The notes below the pieces were generated by a model that saw nothing but the letters and a program-made list of their open reading frames with translations, had not been told where the DNA came from and ran no database searches. A DNA stretch of 64,000 nt from Streptomyces sp. P3 (GTDB lineage Bacteria > Actinomycetota > Actinomycetes > Streptomycetales > Streptomycetaceae): assembly GCA_016893485.2 (NCBI GenBank), contig JAFEKX020000001.1, positions 8,387,501 to 8,451,500 of the forward strand. The letters are read 5' to 3'. Shown in pieces: positions 38,353-48,329 of the stretch (positions are counted from its first letter, which is position 1; the number at the start of each line of letters is the position of its first letter). The translations under genes and the position numbers were made by a program.

Positions 38353-39465
38353 CGACCACGAGTCATGGAGTGCGGGAGGTCCCCGTGACGTCCGCCGTGC
38401 TCGAAGTCGAGAACCTCGGCGTGGAGTTCGCCACCGAGGACGGTCCGGTACGAGCCGTGCGCGGCGTCGGCTACCGGCTCGACCGGGGCGAATCGCTGGG
38501 CATCGTAGGGGAGTCGGGGTCCGGGAAGTCGGTGACCGCGCTCGCCGTGATGGGGCTGCTGCCGACCGGCGCCAGGGTGCGCGGGTCGGTGCGCTTCGAG
38601 GGCACCGAGCTGCTCGGCCTGTCCGACGCGCGCCTGTCCGACCTGCGTGGCAGCGGCATCGCGATGATCTTCCAGGACCCGATGACCTCCCTCAACCCCG
38701 TCTACAACGTGGGATATCAGATCGCCGAGACCCTGCTCCGCCACAACCCCGAGATGAAACACAAGGACGCTCGCAAACGAGCGATCGAACTGCTCGGCAC
38801 CGTCGGCATCCCCAGCCCCGAGCGGCGCATCGACAACTACCCGCACGAGATGTCGGGCGGCATGCGCCAGCGCGTCGTCATCGCCATCGCGATGGCCAAC
38901 GACCCGGACGTGATCATCGCCGACGAGCCGACCACGGCTCTCGACGTCACCGTGCAGGCGCAGATCCTCGAGGCTCTGGAGACCGCCCGCGCCGAGACCG
39001 GAGCGGCGCTCGTGCTCATCACCCACGACCTCGGGGTGGTGGCCGGGCACACCGACCGGGTCGCGGTCATGTATGCCGGACGGATCGTGGAGACCGGCTC
39101 CGTCGAGGACATCTTCTACACCCCGCGCATGCCCTACACCCTGGGCCTCCTCGGCTCCCTGCCCCGCATGGACCGCGAGGAGGCACGGCTCACCCCATCA
39201 CCGGCTCACCGCCCAGCCTGCTCAACCTGCCACCGGGCTGCCCCTTCTCACCCCGCTGCCCGATGCGCCGCGACGTCTGCGACACCGACGAACCCGCGCT
39301 GCGCAGGGCCGGGGAGACCTGCACCTCAGCGCCTGTCACTTCGCCGACGAACTCGTCGACACGGGCGCGGGCCAGGTCTTCGACGCGGTCGGCGCGGACA
39401 CCGAGGCCCTGGCCCGCTTCGCCGACGCGGCCCCCGTCACGAACCCCGAGGAGGACGCCGTATGA
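38349..39465 (+). CDS. ABC transporter ATP-binding protein, OppD/DppD type (two frameshifts)
   Basis: An ATPase of about 372 residues. It has Walker A GIVGESGSGKSVTALA, the Q loop IFQDPMTSLNPVYNV, the signature MSGGMRQRVVIAIAMA, Walker B DVIIADEPTTALDVT and the switch HDLGVVAGHTDRVAVM. The C-terminal oligopeptide-type cysteine motif is GCPFSPRCPMRRDVC, which in this family binds an Fe-S cluster or structural metal. Breaks are near 39194 and 39318. The GTG start overlaps the permease stop. It powers uptake with its partner ATPase. Confidence 0.93.
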
Positions 39466-40533
39466 CCGCGCCCGTGCGGGCCGCCGCCCCGCTTCCGCCG
39501 CTGCCCGGCCACGGCGGCACCGGCGAACCGGTCCTCCAGGTAAGGGACTTGGTCAAGCACTTCCCGGTGATGTCCAAGGGCGTCATCCGCCGCCGCGTCG
39601 GCGACGTGCACGCCGTGTGCGGGGTCTCCTTCGACCTCTACGAGAACGAGACCCTGGGCCTGGTGGGGGAGTCCGGCTCGGGCAAGACCACGATCTCCCG
39701 CACCGTCCTCGGCCTGGAGCGGGCCACTTCGGGTCAGGTGCGCTATGGCGAGCACGAGCTCACCGAGCTGAGCCGACGTCAGATGCGGCCCCTGCGGCGG
39801 GAGTTGCAGATCGTCTTCCAGGATCCGTACGCCTCTCTCGACCCGCGGATGACCGTCCACGAGATCGTCGCCGAACCGCTGCGCATCCACGGCCGGTACG
39901 GAGCCGGGGCGGGCGGTGAGGTGAGCGAACTCCTGCGGCTCGTCGGGCTCAACCCCGAGCACGGGAACCGCTTCGCCCACGAGTTCTCCGGCGGGCAGCG
40001 CCAACGCATCGGTATCGCGCGGGCGTTGGCCCTGCACCCGAAGGTGATCATCCTCGACGAGCCGGTGTCGGCGCTCGACGTGTCGATCCAGGCGGGCGTC
40101 CTCAACCTGCTGATGGACCTCCAGAGCGAACTGAACCTGTCCTTCCTCTTCGTCGCCCACGACCTGTCGGTGATGCGGCACGTGGCAGGGCGGGTCGCCG
40201 TCATGTACCTCGGGCGGCTCGTCGAGATCGCCCCCGGCGCGGCAGCTGTTCGCGCGGCCGGCGCACCCGTACACCCAGGCCCTCGTCTCGGCCATCCCGC
40301 TGCCCGACCCGCGCAAGGAACGCGCCCGCACCCGCATCACCATCCAGGGCGACGTCCCGAGCCCGGTCCGCCCGCCCAGCGGCTGCCGCTTCCGCACCCG
40401 CTGCCCCAAGTTCGCCGACCAACTCACCGACAGCGAACGGACGTCGTGCGTCGAGGAGATACCGGCGCTGGTCGACCGGGGTGGCGGCAACCCGGTCGCT
40501 TGTCACTACGCGGAGAGCGTGGAGTTGTTGTAG
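39462..40533 (+). CDS. ABC transporter ATP-binding protein, OppF/DppF type (one frameshift)
   Basis: The second ATPase, about 357 residues. Walker A is GLVGESGSGKTTISRT, the Q loop VFQDPYASLDPRMTV, the signature FSGGQRQRIGIARALA, Walker B KVIILDEPVSALDVS and the switch HDLSVMRHVAGRVAVM. After a break near 40240 the C-terminus includes HPYTQALVSAIPLPDP and the cysteine motif GCRFRTRCPKFAD. The ATG overlaps the stop of the first ATPase (ATGA). An open frame that appears to join the two ATPases is an indel artefact, not a fusion. It ends tail to tail with the following minus-strand gene, overlapping by 28 bases. Confidence 0.93.
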
Positions 40534-41555
40534 GCGCGGCTCAGTTCGTCGACCGGGTACGGAGTGAGCCGACTCTCGTTCTGCACACGGCGGTTGAAGT
40601 CGGCCAGCACGGCGGTGAGCGGTGCGTGCCGGGTGATGATCGAGGCGGCGGCGTCGGGGACCCCGCCAGGCCGCTCGCCGTCGGCGCAGGCGCGCACGAA
40701 GGCCTCGCGCTCCGGGAGTTCGTACCCGTACAGGGCGACGACGAGCCAGTTCACCAGCCGGGCGGTGGCGTAGGAGCGGTCGTAGTGCCGGTGCCGGTCG
40801 AAGAACGCGCTCCTCGGGGGCGAGTCGGAAGCGGGACGAGACGGCCAGGCCGTAGTCGGCGAGATAGAGCTGTCGGCCGTCGGTGAGGATGTTCTCGAAG
40901 TGGGCGTCGAAATGCAGCAGTCGTTGCTCGTGGAGGAAGTCGGTGGTGGTCTTGAGCTGCCGCTCCACGAGGGTGCAGGCGGTGTCCGGATCGCCGGTGC
41001 GCAGCTGCTCGTCGAACCAGTCGTGGAGCGTGTGCGGGAAGTGTTCGACGAACAGGGTCAGGCTCGCGCTCGCCGTGCGCCGCGCCTCGATGTGCTCACG
41101 CACCTGTCGGGAGCCGCCCCAGTAGGCCACGACCCTTTCCACATCGGCCAGTTCCTCGTGCAGGGGCTGGGGCGTGTCGGGCAGTACCCGCCAGTGGTGC
41201 AGCAGCGGAAAGCCCGGGAACCGGTCCGCCAGTACCCAGTTCGTGGTCATCGTGTGCACGGCCAGCTCGCGCCAGACACCGAAGCCCGGACTTCCGAGGC
41301 CGTAGTGACAATAGGCGGGCATCCCGAACACGTTGGCCGTCGACCGCACGTTCTCCGGCCGCCGCTCCACATCCGTGAGCGGCATCCGCTTCACGAACAC
41401 CTTCCTGCCGTCCACCTCGATCAGCACCGAGCGCCCCCGATCCCGGTCCCCAACGGAGCGCCCGCGTCGACCAGTTCCGCGAGTTCGTGGTCGGAGAGGA
41501 GGGCGAGGGACGTGGCGATGTCGGTGTGGGCGGCGACGCGCTCGGTGCGGGACAT
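40506..41555 (-). CDS. Protein-kinase-like / phosphotransferase family protein (two frameshifts)
   Basis: A protein of about 350 residues with a protein-kinase fold. An N-terminal strand with the likely ATP-binding lysine is VLIEVDGRKVFVKRMPL. The catalytic loop is LLHFDAHFENILTDG, with the D and N of HxDxxxxN, and the metal loop is LYLADYGLA (DYG instead of DFG). The late HHW and aromatic content resembles actinobacterial single-domain kinases that may phosphorylate small molecules. Breaks occur near 41435, close to the start, and near 40815. The ATG is MSRTERVAAHTDIATS. No signal or membrane segment is present. Confidence 0.78.
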
Positions 41556-41569
41556 GCCACCATCCTCGT

Positions 41570-41866
41570 TCAGGCGGCGCCGAGCCGGACGGTCATCGCC
41601 ACGGTCACCTCGTCGTCCGCCGCGAGGCCCCGCGGTGTGCGCACGGCGTTCTTGAGCGGCAGCAGATAGCCGCCGTCCCTGGGGAAGAGCGATGTGCTGA
41701 AGACTACGTCACCGATCCTGGCCTCGACCGGGATCACGCCCCAGCCGTACGAGGCCAGGGCGGCGACCTCACGGATGTCGGCCGACTCCTCGTCCGGCAC
41801 GGGGACGAAGTAGTACGGCGAAGGGCCGCGCCACTCGATCACCCGGCCGGTGAAGACGAACCTCAT
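41570..41866 (-). CDS. DUF1905 domain-containing protein
   Basis: An intact 98-residue beta-rich protein. The DUF1905 pattern is clear in FTGRVIEWRGPSPYYFVPVP, GWGVIPVEARIGDVVFSTSL and FPRDGGYLLPLKNAVRTPRG. The family is small and widespread, of unknown function, sometimes fused to YdeI/OmpD-associated domains. It is encoded 14 bases upstream of the kinase-like gene on the same strand, so they may be co-transcribed. Confidence 0.88.
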   Translation of the reverse strand: MRFVFTGRVIEWRGPSPYYFVPVPDEESADIREVAALASYGWGVIPVEARIGDVVFSTSLFPRDGGYLLPLKNAVRTPRGLAADDEVTVAMTVRLGAA

Positions 41867-41903
41867 CGCCGCGCCGCCCTTCCCAAGGACCTTCGGCTCA
41901 GGC

Positions 41904-43259
41904 TCAGTTGGCCGCGTAGTTCTGCAGGAACAGCGCCTCCGCCACCGACAGCCGCTCCAACTCCTCAGGCGACACGCTCTCGTTCAACGCGTGGATCTGG
42001 GCCTCCGGCTCGCTGAGGCCGATGAGGAGGATCTCCGCCTGCGGGTAGAGGGCCGCGAGGGTGTTGCACAGCGGGATGGAACCGCCCTGACCGGCGTACT
42101 GCATCTCCTCGCCGGGGTAGGCGACCGCCATCGCGTCGGCCATCGCCGTGTACGCCGGGCTGGTCGTGTCGGCGCTGAACGGCTGGCCCTGGCCGATCTG
42201 TTCGGTGCTCACGCGGGCACCCCACGGGATGTGGGACTCCAGGTGGGCCTGGAGCAGCTTGGTCGCCTCGGCGGCGTCCGTGCCCGGCGGCACCCGCAGG
42301 CTGACCAGCGCACGGGCACCGGCCTGCACGGACGGGGTGGCGCCGACGACCGGCGGGCAGTCGATGCCGAGAACCGTGACGGCCGGGCGCGCCCAGATGC
42401 GGTCGGCGACCGCGCCGGAACCGATCAGCTCGACGCCGTCCAACACCTTGGCGTCCTTGCGGAACTGCTCCTCCGCGTACGTCAGCCCGTCCCAGGAGGA
42501 CTCGGCGGCGAGGCCGTCGACCGTCGTGGAGCCGTCCTCGGCGCGCAGCGAGTCCAGGACGCGGATCAGCGCGGCCAGCGCGTCGGGCGCGGCACCGCCG
42601 AACTGGCCGGAGTGCAGGTTGCCTTCGAGGGTGTCGACCTGCACCCGCAGCATGGTCATGCCGCGCAGGGTCGAGGTGACCGTCGGCAGACCGACCCGGA
42701 AGTTGCCCGCGTCGCCGATGACGATCGTGTCGGCCTTCAGCAGCTCCGGGTGGTCCTCGGCGTACCGCTCCAGGCCGCCGGTGCCCTGCTCCTCCGAGCC
42801 CTCGGCGATCACCTTGACGTGCACCGGGATGCCGCCGTTGGCCTTGAGGGCGCGCAGCGCGAGCAGGTGCATGATCACGCCGCCCTTGCAGTCGGCGGCA
42901 CCGCGGCCGTACCAGCGGCCGTCGCGCTCGGTCAGTTCGAACGGCGGGGACGTCCAGCCGGCCACGTCCAGCGGGGGCTGCACGTCGTAGTGGGCGTACA
43001 GCAGCACGGTCTTGGCGCCCTCCGGGCCGGGCAGGAAGCCGTAGACCGACTGGGTGCCGTCCGGGGTGTCGAGCAGGGCCACGTCCTGGAAACCCTCGGC
43101 GCGCAGCGCGTCGGCGACCCAGTTCGCGGCGCCCTCGCTCTCGCTCTTCGGGAACTGGTCGAAGTCCGCAACCGATTGGAAGGCCACCAGCTCGGTGAGC
43201 TCCCTCCGCGCCGTGGGCATGAGCGAGGCGACGGTCTCGGCGACCGGATTCGACGACAT
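41904..43259 (-). CDS. M20 family dipeptidase / metallopeptidase
   Basis: An intact 451-residue cytosolic M20 zinc peptidase. The first metal region is LLYAHYDVQPPLDVAGW (His and Asp), with the GRGAADCKGGVIMHLLALRA bridging Asp, EGSEEQGTGGLERY (catalytic Glu-Glu), VIGDAGNF for the next ligand, and a late HALNESV histidine. The lid domain has GNLHSGQFGGAAPDALAAL. The family removes amino acids from dipeptides. I chose the ATG (MSSNPVAETV) because AAGGAG lies 7 bases upstream; a GTG two codons earlier is too close to that site. Confidence 0.93.
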   Translation of the reverse strand: MSSNPVAETVASLMPTARRELTELVAFQSVADFDQFPKSESEGAANWVADALRAEGFQDVALLDTPDGTQSVYGFLPGPEGAKTVLLYAHYDVQPPLDVAGWTSPPFELTERDGRWYGRGAADCKGGVIMHLLALRALKANGGIPVHVKVIAEGSEEQGTGGLERYAEDHPELLKADTIVIGDAGNFRVGLPTVTSTLRGMTMLRVQVDTLEGNLHSGQFGGAAPDALAALIRVLDSLRAEDGSTTVDGLAAESSWDGLTYAEEQFRKDAKVLDGVELIGSGAVADRIWARPAVTVLGIDCPPVVGATPSVQAGARALVSLRVPPGTDAAEATKLLQAHLESHIPWGARVSTEQIGQGQPFSADTTSPAYTAMADAMAVAYPGEEMQYAGQGGSIPLCNTLAALYPQAEILLIGLSEPEAQIHALNESVSPEELERLSVAEALFLQNYAAN

Positions 43260-43390
43260 GGGCACGCTCCTTGTGGGTGCGACGTTGTACGAACGATGCC
43301 GACGATCCTCCCACAGCGGTCTGTGGCGATGTCCGCCGTAGGATGCGGGGACAGGTGCGGCAGCGGCTTGATCGGGAGCAGTAGACCATC

Positions 43391-44651
43391 GTGAGCAGCG
43401 AGAACTCTTCGGCGGACGACGACCAGCGGGTGTGGGACGTCGTCGTGGTGGGCGCGGGACCCGCGGGGCTTCGGCCGCCTATGCGGCGGCGGTCGCGGGC
43501 GGCGCGTGCTGTTGCTGGAGAAAGCCGAGCTGCCCCGCTACAAGACATGCGGCGGCGGCATCATCGGACCCTCGCGCGACTCCCTCCCGCCCGGCTTCGA
43601 ACTGCCCCTCAAGGACCGGGTGCACGCCATAACGTTCTCGAACAACGGACGTTTCACGCGCACCCGCCGCTCCCGGCAGATGCTGTTCGGGCTGATCAAC
43701 CGGCCCGAGTTCGACCAGCAGCTCGTCGAGCACGCGCAGAAGGCGGGCGCCGAGCTGCGCACCGGCGTCACCGTGACACGGGTCGAGCAGCACGGCTCCG
43801 CGGTCCCGGACCGGCGTACGGTCGCGGTCGTCCTCCAGGGCGGCGAGACGGTGCTCGCCCGGGCCGTCGTCGGCGCCGACGGCAGTGCCAGCCGCATAGG
43901 GGCACACGTCGGCGTCAAGACCGACCAGGTGGACCTGGGCCTTGAGGCGGAGATCCCGGTGCCGGAGACGGTCGCCGAGGACTGGAAGGGCAGGGTCCTC
44001 ATCGACTGGGGCCCCATGCCCGGGAGTTACGGCTGGGTCTTCCCCAAGGGCGACACGCTCACGGTCGGCGTGATCTCCGCGCGCGGTGAAGGCGCTGCCA
44101 CGAAGCGGTACTTGGAGGACTTCATCGCCCGGCTCGGCCTCGCCGGCTTCGAACCGAGCATCTCCTCAGGGCACTTGACCCGCTGCCGGGCCGACGACTC
44201 GCCGCTCTCACGCGGGCGGGTGCTGGTGTGCGGCGACGCGGCGGGACTGCTGGAGCCATGGACCCGGGAGGGCATCTCGTTCGCGCTGCGGTCGGGGCGG
44301 CTCGCGGGGGAGTGGGCCGTGCGGATCGCCGAGGCGCACGACGCGGTGGACACCCGCCGCCAGGCGCTGAACTACGCCTTCGCGATCAAGGCGGGCCTCG
44401 GCGTCGAGATGAGCGTCGGCAAGAGCATGCTGGCGATCTTCGAGCGGCGCCCCGGTCTGTTCCACGCCGCGCTCACCGGCTTCCGGCCGGCCTGGAAGGC
44501 GTTCATGGACATCACCCGGGGCTCGACGACGCTCGGCGAGCTCGTGCGCAGCCATCCGATGGCCCAGCGCGCGCTGACCGCGATCGACCGGAGGAACGCG
44601 GAGCCGGTGGAGCCGGCCGAGGAGCCCGCGGAGGGCGAGGTCAGCTCCTGA
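43391..44651 (+). CDS. Geranylgeranyl reductase family FAD oxidoreductase (two frameshifts near the N-terminus)
   Basis: A flavoprotein of about 420 residues. It has the N-terminal dinucleotide motif DVVVVGAGPAGASAAYAAA, broken twice near 43469 and 43500, then LLLEKAELPRYKTCGGGIIG, whose PRYKxCGG is the family's signature. ARAVVGADGSASRIG, GSYGWVFPKGDTLTVGVI and VLVCGDAAGLLEPWTREGIS follow. The GD motif with GLLEPWTREGI binds FAD and shapes the active site. Family members reduce isoprenoid double bonds, for example in menaquinone side chains or lipids. The GTG start is used. It is tail to tail with the next minus-strand gene, overlapping by 11 bases. Confidence 0.9.
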
Positions 44652-45091
44652 CCGTGACGTGGAAGACGGGGTGGTCGGGGGCGATCCGGCGCAGCTCGTC
44701 GTCGGAGGAGTCCGGGCCGACTCCTCCGAAGAACACCCCGACCTCGGCCTTCCACCGCTTGAGGTAGGCGCGCAGCAGCGGCACCTTGTCGTCGCCCGTG
44801 ACCTCGGTAGCCGTGAACACGTCCACCTTCTTGCCGAGCCGCAGCTCGCCGCCGCCCGCCGCCCGCATGTTGTGCGTCCACTGGACGTGCCCGCGCGGGG
44901 CGACGAGGTACTGCTGTCCGTCCACCGTCAGCAGGTTCACCGGGGGTGGTCCGCCACTCGCCGCTCTTACGGCCGCGGACCGCCAGCACCCGTGAACCCC
45001 AGACGCTGAGACCGCGGCGGGTGGACCAGGCGACGGTGCGGTTGAGGACGTTCACGGTGAACCAGCCGGGCTTCTGGACGTGTGTGGTCAT
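44641..45091 (-). CDS. Deazaflavin (F420)-dependent nitroreductase family protein (one frameshift)
   Basis: A protein of about 149 residues of the DDN split-barrel family. It begins MTTHVQKPGWFTVNVLNRTV, with SVWGSRVLAVRGRKSGEWRT and, after one break near 44945, VNLLTVDGQQYLVAPRGHVQ and WTHNMRAAGGGELRLG. The RGRKSG...NLLTVDGQQYLVAPRG arrangement is the family hallmark for F420 binding. It could reduce quinones or xenobiotics. GGGAG is a few bases before the ATG. It is divergent from a TetR regulator with two identical-type operators between them, suggesting direct repression. Confidence 0.88.
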
Positions 45092-45118
45092 GACTACTCC
45101 CATGTGGTGGAGAGCGCG

Positions 45119-45197
45119 GCTCACTTTTGTGAGCACTGCTCTCGCTCTCGTGAACAGTCTGCATCGGTGCGGCGATCCAACGCAAGAGCAGTGCTCT
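45119..45197 (+). promoter_or_regulatory. Paired TetR-type operators in the divergent promoter region
   Basis: GAGCA-C-TGCTC (45131-45141) and AGAGCA-G-TGCTCT (45185-45197) are two copies of the same palindrome, 55 bases apart. Overlapping the first is GCTCAC-TTTT-GTGAGC (45119-45134). Two extra GGTGCTCT half-sites follow before the TetR start. Their arrangement in the gap between the deazaflavin reductase and TetR genes strongly suggests autoregulated control of both. Confidence 0.75.
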
Positions 45198-45258
45198 CTT
45201 TTTTGTCTGGTGCTCTTGTTTGTGTGCGGTGCTCTGATTCCGTGCCACACTGGGCCGT

Positions 45259-45948
45259 ATGAGCACCACACAAGGCGCACGCGCCCGAGCCAGGATCGAG
45301 GTCACCGCGGCCATCAAGGACGAGGCGCGCAGACAGCTCGCGGCGGAGGGGGCGTCGAAGCTGTCGCTGCGTGCCGTGGCGCGGGAGCTGGGCATGGTGT
45401 CCTCCGCGCTGTACCGGTACTTCCCCAGCCGTGACGATCTGCTGACCGCTCTCATCATCGATGCGTACGACTCCCTCGGGGAGGCCGCGGAGGCCGCGCA
45501 TTCCGTTGTTGTGGATGCGGGGCCGTTGCGGCGGTGGGTGGCCGTGTGAGGCGGTGCGGGGTGGGCGCTCGGGCATCCGCACGAGTACGCGTTGATCTAC
45601 GGGTCGCCGGTGCCGGGGTATGTCGCTCCCGAGACGACCGTGGGGTCCGCCGCGCGGGTTGCCCTGCTGTTGATCGGGACCGCGCGGGATGCGTACCGGG
45701 ACGGCAGTCTGACCGAGCCTCCGCTCCCCTGCCGACCTCCGCGCCGAGGGCGAGCGCATGGTCGCGGATTTCGCCGGGGATCTCCCGCCCGCGGTGGCCG
45801 TGGCTCTCGTGAGCGCGTGGGCCGAGCTCTACGGGATGGTCAGCTTTGAGCTCTTTGGTCAGTTTCGGCGTGTGGTGGAGGACCGGGGGCGTTTTTTCGG
45901 CATGCGGCTCGGCGGCTGGCGCTCGGGGTGGGTCTCGCCGGCGAGTGA
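45259..45948 (+). CDS. TetR/AcrR family transcriptional regulator (three frameshifts)
   Basis: A repressor of about 230 residues. The HTH is LSLRAVARELGMVSSALYRY with FPSRDDLLTALIIDAYDSLG after it, preceded by ARARIEVTAAIKDEARRQLA. The ligand domain has WALGHPHEYALIYGSPVPGY and VSAWAELYGMVSFELFGQF, the TetR_C_13-like pattern. Breaks are near 45548, 45730 and 45890. After the last, the natural end reads AFFRHAARRLALGVGLAGE. It is divergent from the deazaflavin reductase gene, and paired palindromes lie in the shared promoter. Confidence 0.88.
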
Positions 45949-45971
45949 GGGTGCGCCTCGACAGGTGGTTC

Positions 45972-46035
45972 GTTCGCTGCACGTCCGGTGGGGCTGGTCG
46001 CGCAGTTCCCCGCGCCCCTTCCAGGGGCGCTGCAG
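45972..46035 (-). repeat. Streptomyces intergenic repeat element, copy 1
   Basis: On the minus strand the core reads GGGGCGCGGGGAACTGCGCG followed by ACCAGCCCCACCGG. This short element is extremely abundant between genes across Streptomyces. The GCCCCTGG-AAGGGGC part forms a hairpin. It directly follows the TetR stop and may act as a transcription end for it. Confidence 0.75.
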
Positions 46036-46121
46036 TGGACGTACTCCCTGGGAAGTACGCGTGATCACGCCGACCGGCTGACGTCGTCGGTGCTGGTTGG
46101 CGTCTAGCGTGACGTGCATGG

Positions 46122-47325
46122 ATGTGGAGCGGGTTGGCGGTGGGGGTCGCCTTGGCGGCGGCACGGGCCGCTGTGGGGGACTCGGCGCGGTGGCCGTGGC
46201 GGTCGACGCTGTTGGTGACCGTGCTGGTGTTGGGGGAGCAACTTCGCCTCGCACGGTCAGCCCGGTCGCGTTCATCTCGATCTCCTCGGGCGCTTGCTGC
46301 TCATCGCCGCGTCGGCGGTGTTGTTGTGGCGGCACCGGTACCCTGTGTGGGTGGCGTTCGGCACGGTGCTGGCCACTGTGGTCTACGTCGGTGCCGGATA
46401 CGCGTACGGCCCGGTCTTCGTGACCGTGGCCCTCGGGTGTTTCAGTGCGGTCGTCGCCGGGCGGCGGCGGCGGGCCGCCTGGGCCGCGCTCGGGGTGTTG
46501 TGGGTGGCGCATCTCCTGATCTCGCACTGGTTGTACCGGTGGCTGCCGCCCGGGCACGATCACGCGATGCCCTGGGGTGGTGAACTGGTCGTCGCCACTT
46601 GGGTGGTGGCCATCGCCGCGATTTCAGAGCTGGCCCGTACCCGGCGTGATCAGTGGGCCCGTGACCGTGCCGAGCGTGCCCAGGCGGCCCGGCGCCGCGC
46701 CGACGAGGAACGGCTGAGGATGGCCCGCGAACTGCACGACGTCCTCGCGCACAGCATCTCCGTCATCAACGTCCAGGCGGGCGTCGGCCTCGCGCTCCTC
46801 GACTCCGACCCGGAACAGGCCCGTACGGCGCTGACCACCATCAAGGCCGCCAGCAAGGAGGCGCTCGGCGAGGTCCGCCAGGTCCTCGACACCCTGCGCA
46901 CCCCGGGTGACGCCCCGCGCGCCCCGGCCCCCGGCCTCGACCGGCTGCCCGAATTGGTCCAGCAGGCCGCGAGCGCCGGCCTCACCGTCGAACTGGACGG
47001 CACCCCGCCCCGCCTCCCGCCCGGCACCGACCTCGCCGCCTTCCGCGTCGTCCAGGAGGCCCTCACCAATGTCGTACGGCACTCGGGCTCACGACACGCG
47101 CGCGTGCATGTCGAGCACGATCCCCGGGAGCTACGGCTGCGCATCGACGACGACGGGCCCGCGACCGGCGCGGACGCCGGGGGCAGCGGGAACGGGCTGG
47201 CCGGGATGCGGGAACGGGCCGCCGCGCTCGGTGGCACGATCGAGGCGGGTCCCCGTCCGGACGGCGGCTACCGGGTGCTCGCCGTACTGCCGTTGAAGGT
47301 CACGTCGAAGGAGGACGACCGGTGA
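46122..47325 (+). CDS. Two-component sensor histidine kinase, NarL/HisKA_3 type (one frameshift)
   Basis: A membrane sensor of about 400 residues. The N-terminal half has four to five hydrophobic segments, such as GLAVGVALAAARAAVG, LLLIAASAVLLW, WVAFGTVLATVVYVGAGYAY and WAALGVLWVAHLLISHW. The dimerisation/phosphoacceptor box is RMARELHDVLAHSISVINVQ, with the conserved His in ELHD. The HATPase region has FRVVQEALTNVVRHS and GNGLAGMRERAAALGG. One break near 46240 separates the first helix from the rest. The ATG start (MWSGLAV) is one of two overlapping ATGs. It partners with the response regulator whose start it overlaps. Confidence 0.9.
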
Positions 47326-47987
47326 TCCGCGTACTGCTCGCCGACGACCAGTCCCTGGTCCGGGCCGGGTTCAAGGCGCTGCTCGACGCCCAGCCCGACA
47401 TCGAGGTGGCCGGCGAGGCCGCCGACGGCGCGGCGGCCGTGCGCAAGGTGGGTGAACTGCGCCCCGATGTCGTCCTGATGGACATCCGCATGCCGCTGCT
47501 CGACGGTCTGGCCGCGACGCGCCGGATCACCGGGGACGGTGAGCTGAAGGACGTGAAGGTGGTGATGCTGACGACCTTCGAACTCGACGAGTACGTCTTC
47601 GAGGCGATCCGCTCCGGCGCCTCCGGCTTCCTGGTGAAGGACACCGAGCCGGACGAACTCCTGCGCGCCGTAAGGGCGGTGGTCGACGGCGACGCGCTGC
47701 TGTCACCCGGGGTGACCCGCCGGCTCATCGCCGAGTTCGCGGCCCGCTCGAAGGAGCCCGCGACCGCCGACGCCCTCACCCAACTCACCGAGCGGGAACG
47801 GGAGGTGATGGCCCTCGTCGGCATCGGCCTCTCCAACGAGGAGATCGCCCGCCGCCTGGTCGTCAGCCCGCTCACCGCGAAGACCCACGTCAGCCGCACG
47901 ATGGTGAAACTCGGCGCCCGGGACAGGGCCCAACTGGTCGTGCTGGCCTACGAGTCGGGGTTGGTACGGCCCGGCTGGCTGGGCTGA
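47322..47987 (+). CDS. NarL/LuxR family response regulator
   Basis: An intact 221-residue regulator. The receiver domain has IRVLLADDQSLVRAGFKALL with acidic pocket residues, the phosphoacceptor in DVVLMDIRMPLLDGL, VVMLTTFELDEYVF (Thr) and GFLVKDTEPDELL (Lys). The DNA-binding part is the LuxR HTH: LTEREREVMALVGIGLSNEE then IARRLVVSPLTAKTHVSRTM. The GTG start overlaps the kinase stop, so the pair is coupled. Targets are unknown. Confidence 0.95.
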   Translation: MIRVLLADDQSLVRAGFKALLDAQPDIEVAGEAADGAAAVRKVGELRPDVVLMDIRMPLLDGLAATRRITGDGELKDVKVVMLTTFELDEYVFEAIRSGASGFLVKDTEPDELLRAVRAVVDGDALLSPGVTRRLIAEFAARSKEPATADALTQLTEREREVMALVGIGLSNEEIARRLVVSPLTAKTHVSRTMVKLGARDRAQLVVLAYESGLVRPGWLG

Positions 47988-48233
47988 CCCGCCCCGGCCG
48001 GTACCGGTACAGCACGGTCACCACCCGCACGAGGAACACCACCGGCGCGAGCACGAGTCCCACGCGCAGCAGCAACGTCTCGACGGAGCCCGGCAGTTCG
48101 AAGAGCAACGCCGGCCCGGCGACGACCCCGAACAGCACCGCCGCCACGAACGCGGCACTGACCAGCGCGTACCCGATCTCCACGGTCACCGCGTCCCGCT
48201 CGGCCTGAGCGCGCCGTCCCCGTACGTCGTCAT
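47890..48233 (-). CDS. DUF6332 family small membrane protein (one frameshift; 3' end uncertain)
   Basis: A small membrane protein with two helices: VTVEIGYALVSAAFVAAVLF, then GSVETLLLRVGLVLAPVVFL. After correcting an indel near 48203 the N-terminus reads MTTYGDG then AQAERDAV. This matches the Streptomyces DUF6332 family, usually 80-100 residues. The open frame continues 98 bases antisense into the response regulator, where composition looks less natural (RAVPTPTRRPARPVGPC), so the true stop may lie near 47990 with another indel. The function is unknown. Confidence 0.65.
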
Positions 48234-48249
48234 CCCGAAAGTCTTACAC

Positions 48250-48290
48250 GTGTGCGCCCGGCGGGACGGACAACCCCGCCGGGCGCACAC
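48250..48290. terminator. Perfect 16-bp stem terminator
   Basis: GTGTGCGCCCGGCGGG (48250-48265) pairs perfectly with CCCGCCGGGCGCACAC (48275-48290) around a 9-base loop. No U tract follows. On the minus strand it lies downstream of the MFS gene and just before the DUF6332 gene, so it should insulate the two. Confidence 0.85.
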
Positions 48291-48329
48291 TCGGGAGGCG
48301 TCCCCGTGAGCCGGTCCGTCTGCGGTCCC

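Noticed and set aside
38349..40886. Apparent fusion of the two oligopeptide ATPases
   Set aside because: Indels near 39194, 39318 and 40240 shift the frames. The natural ATGA junction at 39462-39465 shows two genes.
42148..43394. Long plus-strand frames opposite the M20 dipeptidase
   Set aside because: The minus strand encodes a complete, uninterrupted M20 enzyme with all metal ligands.
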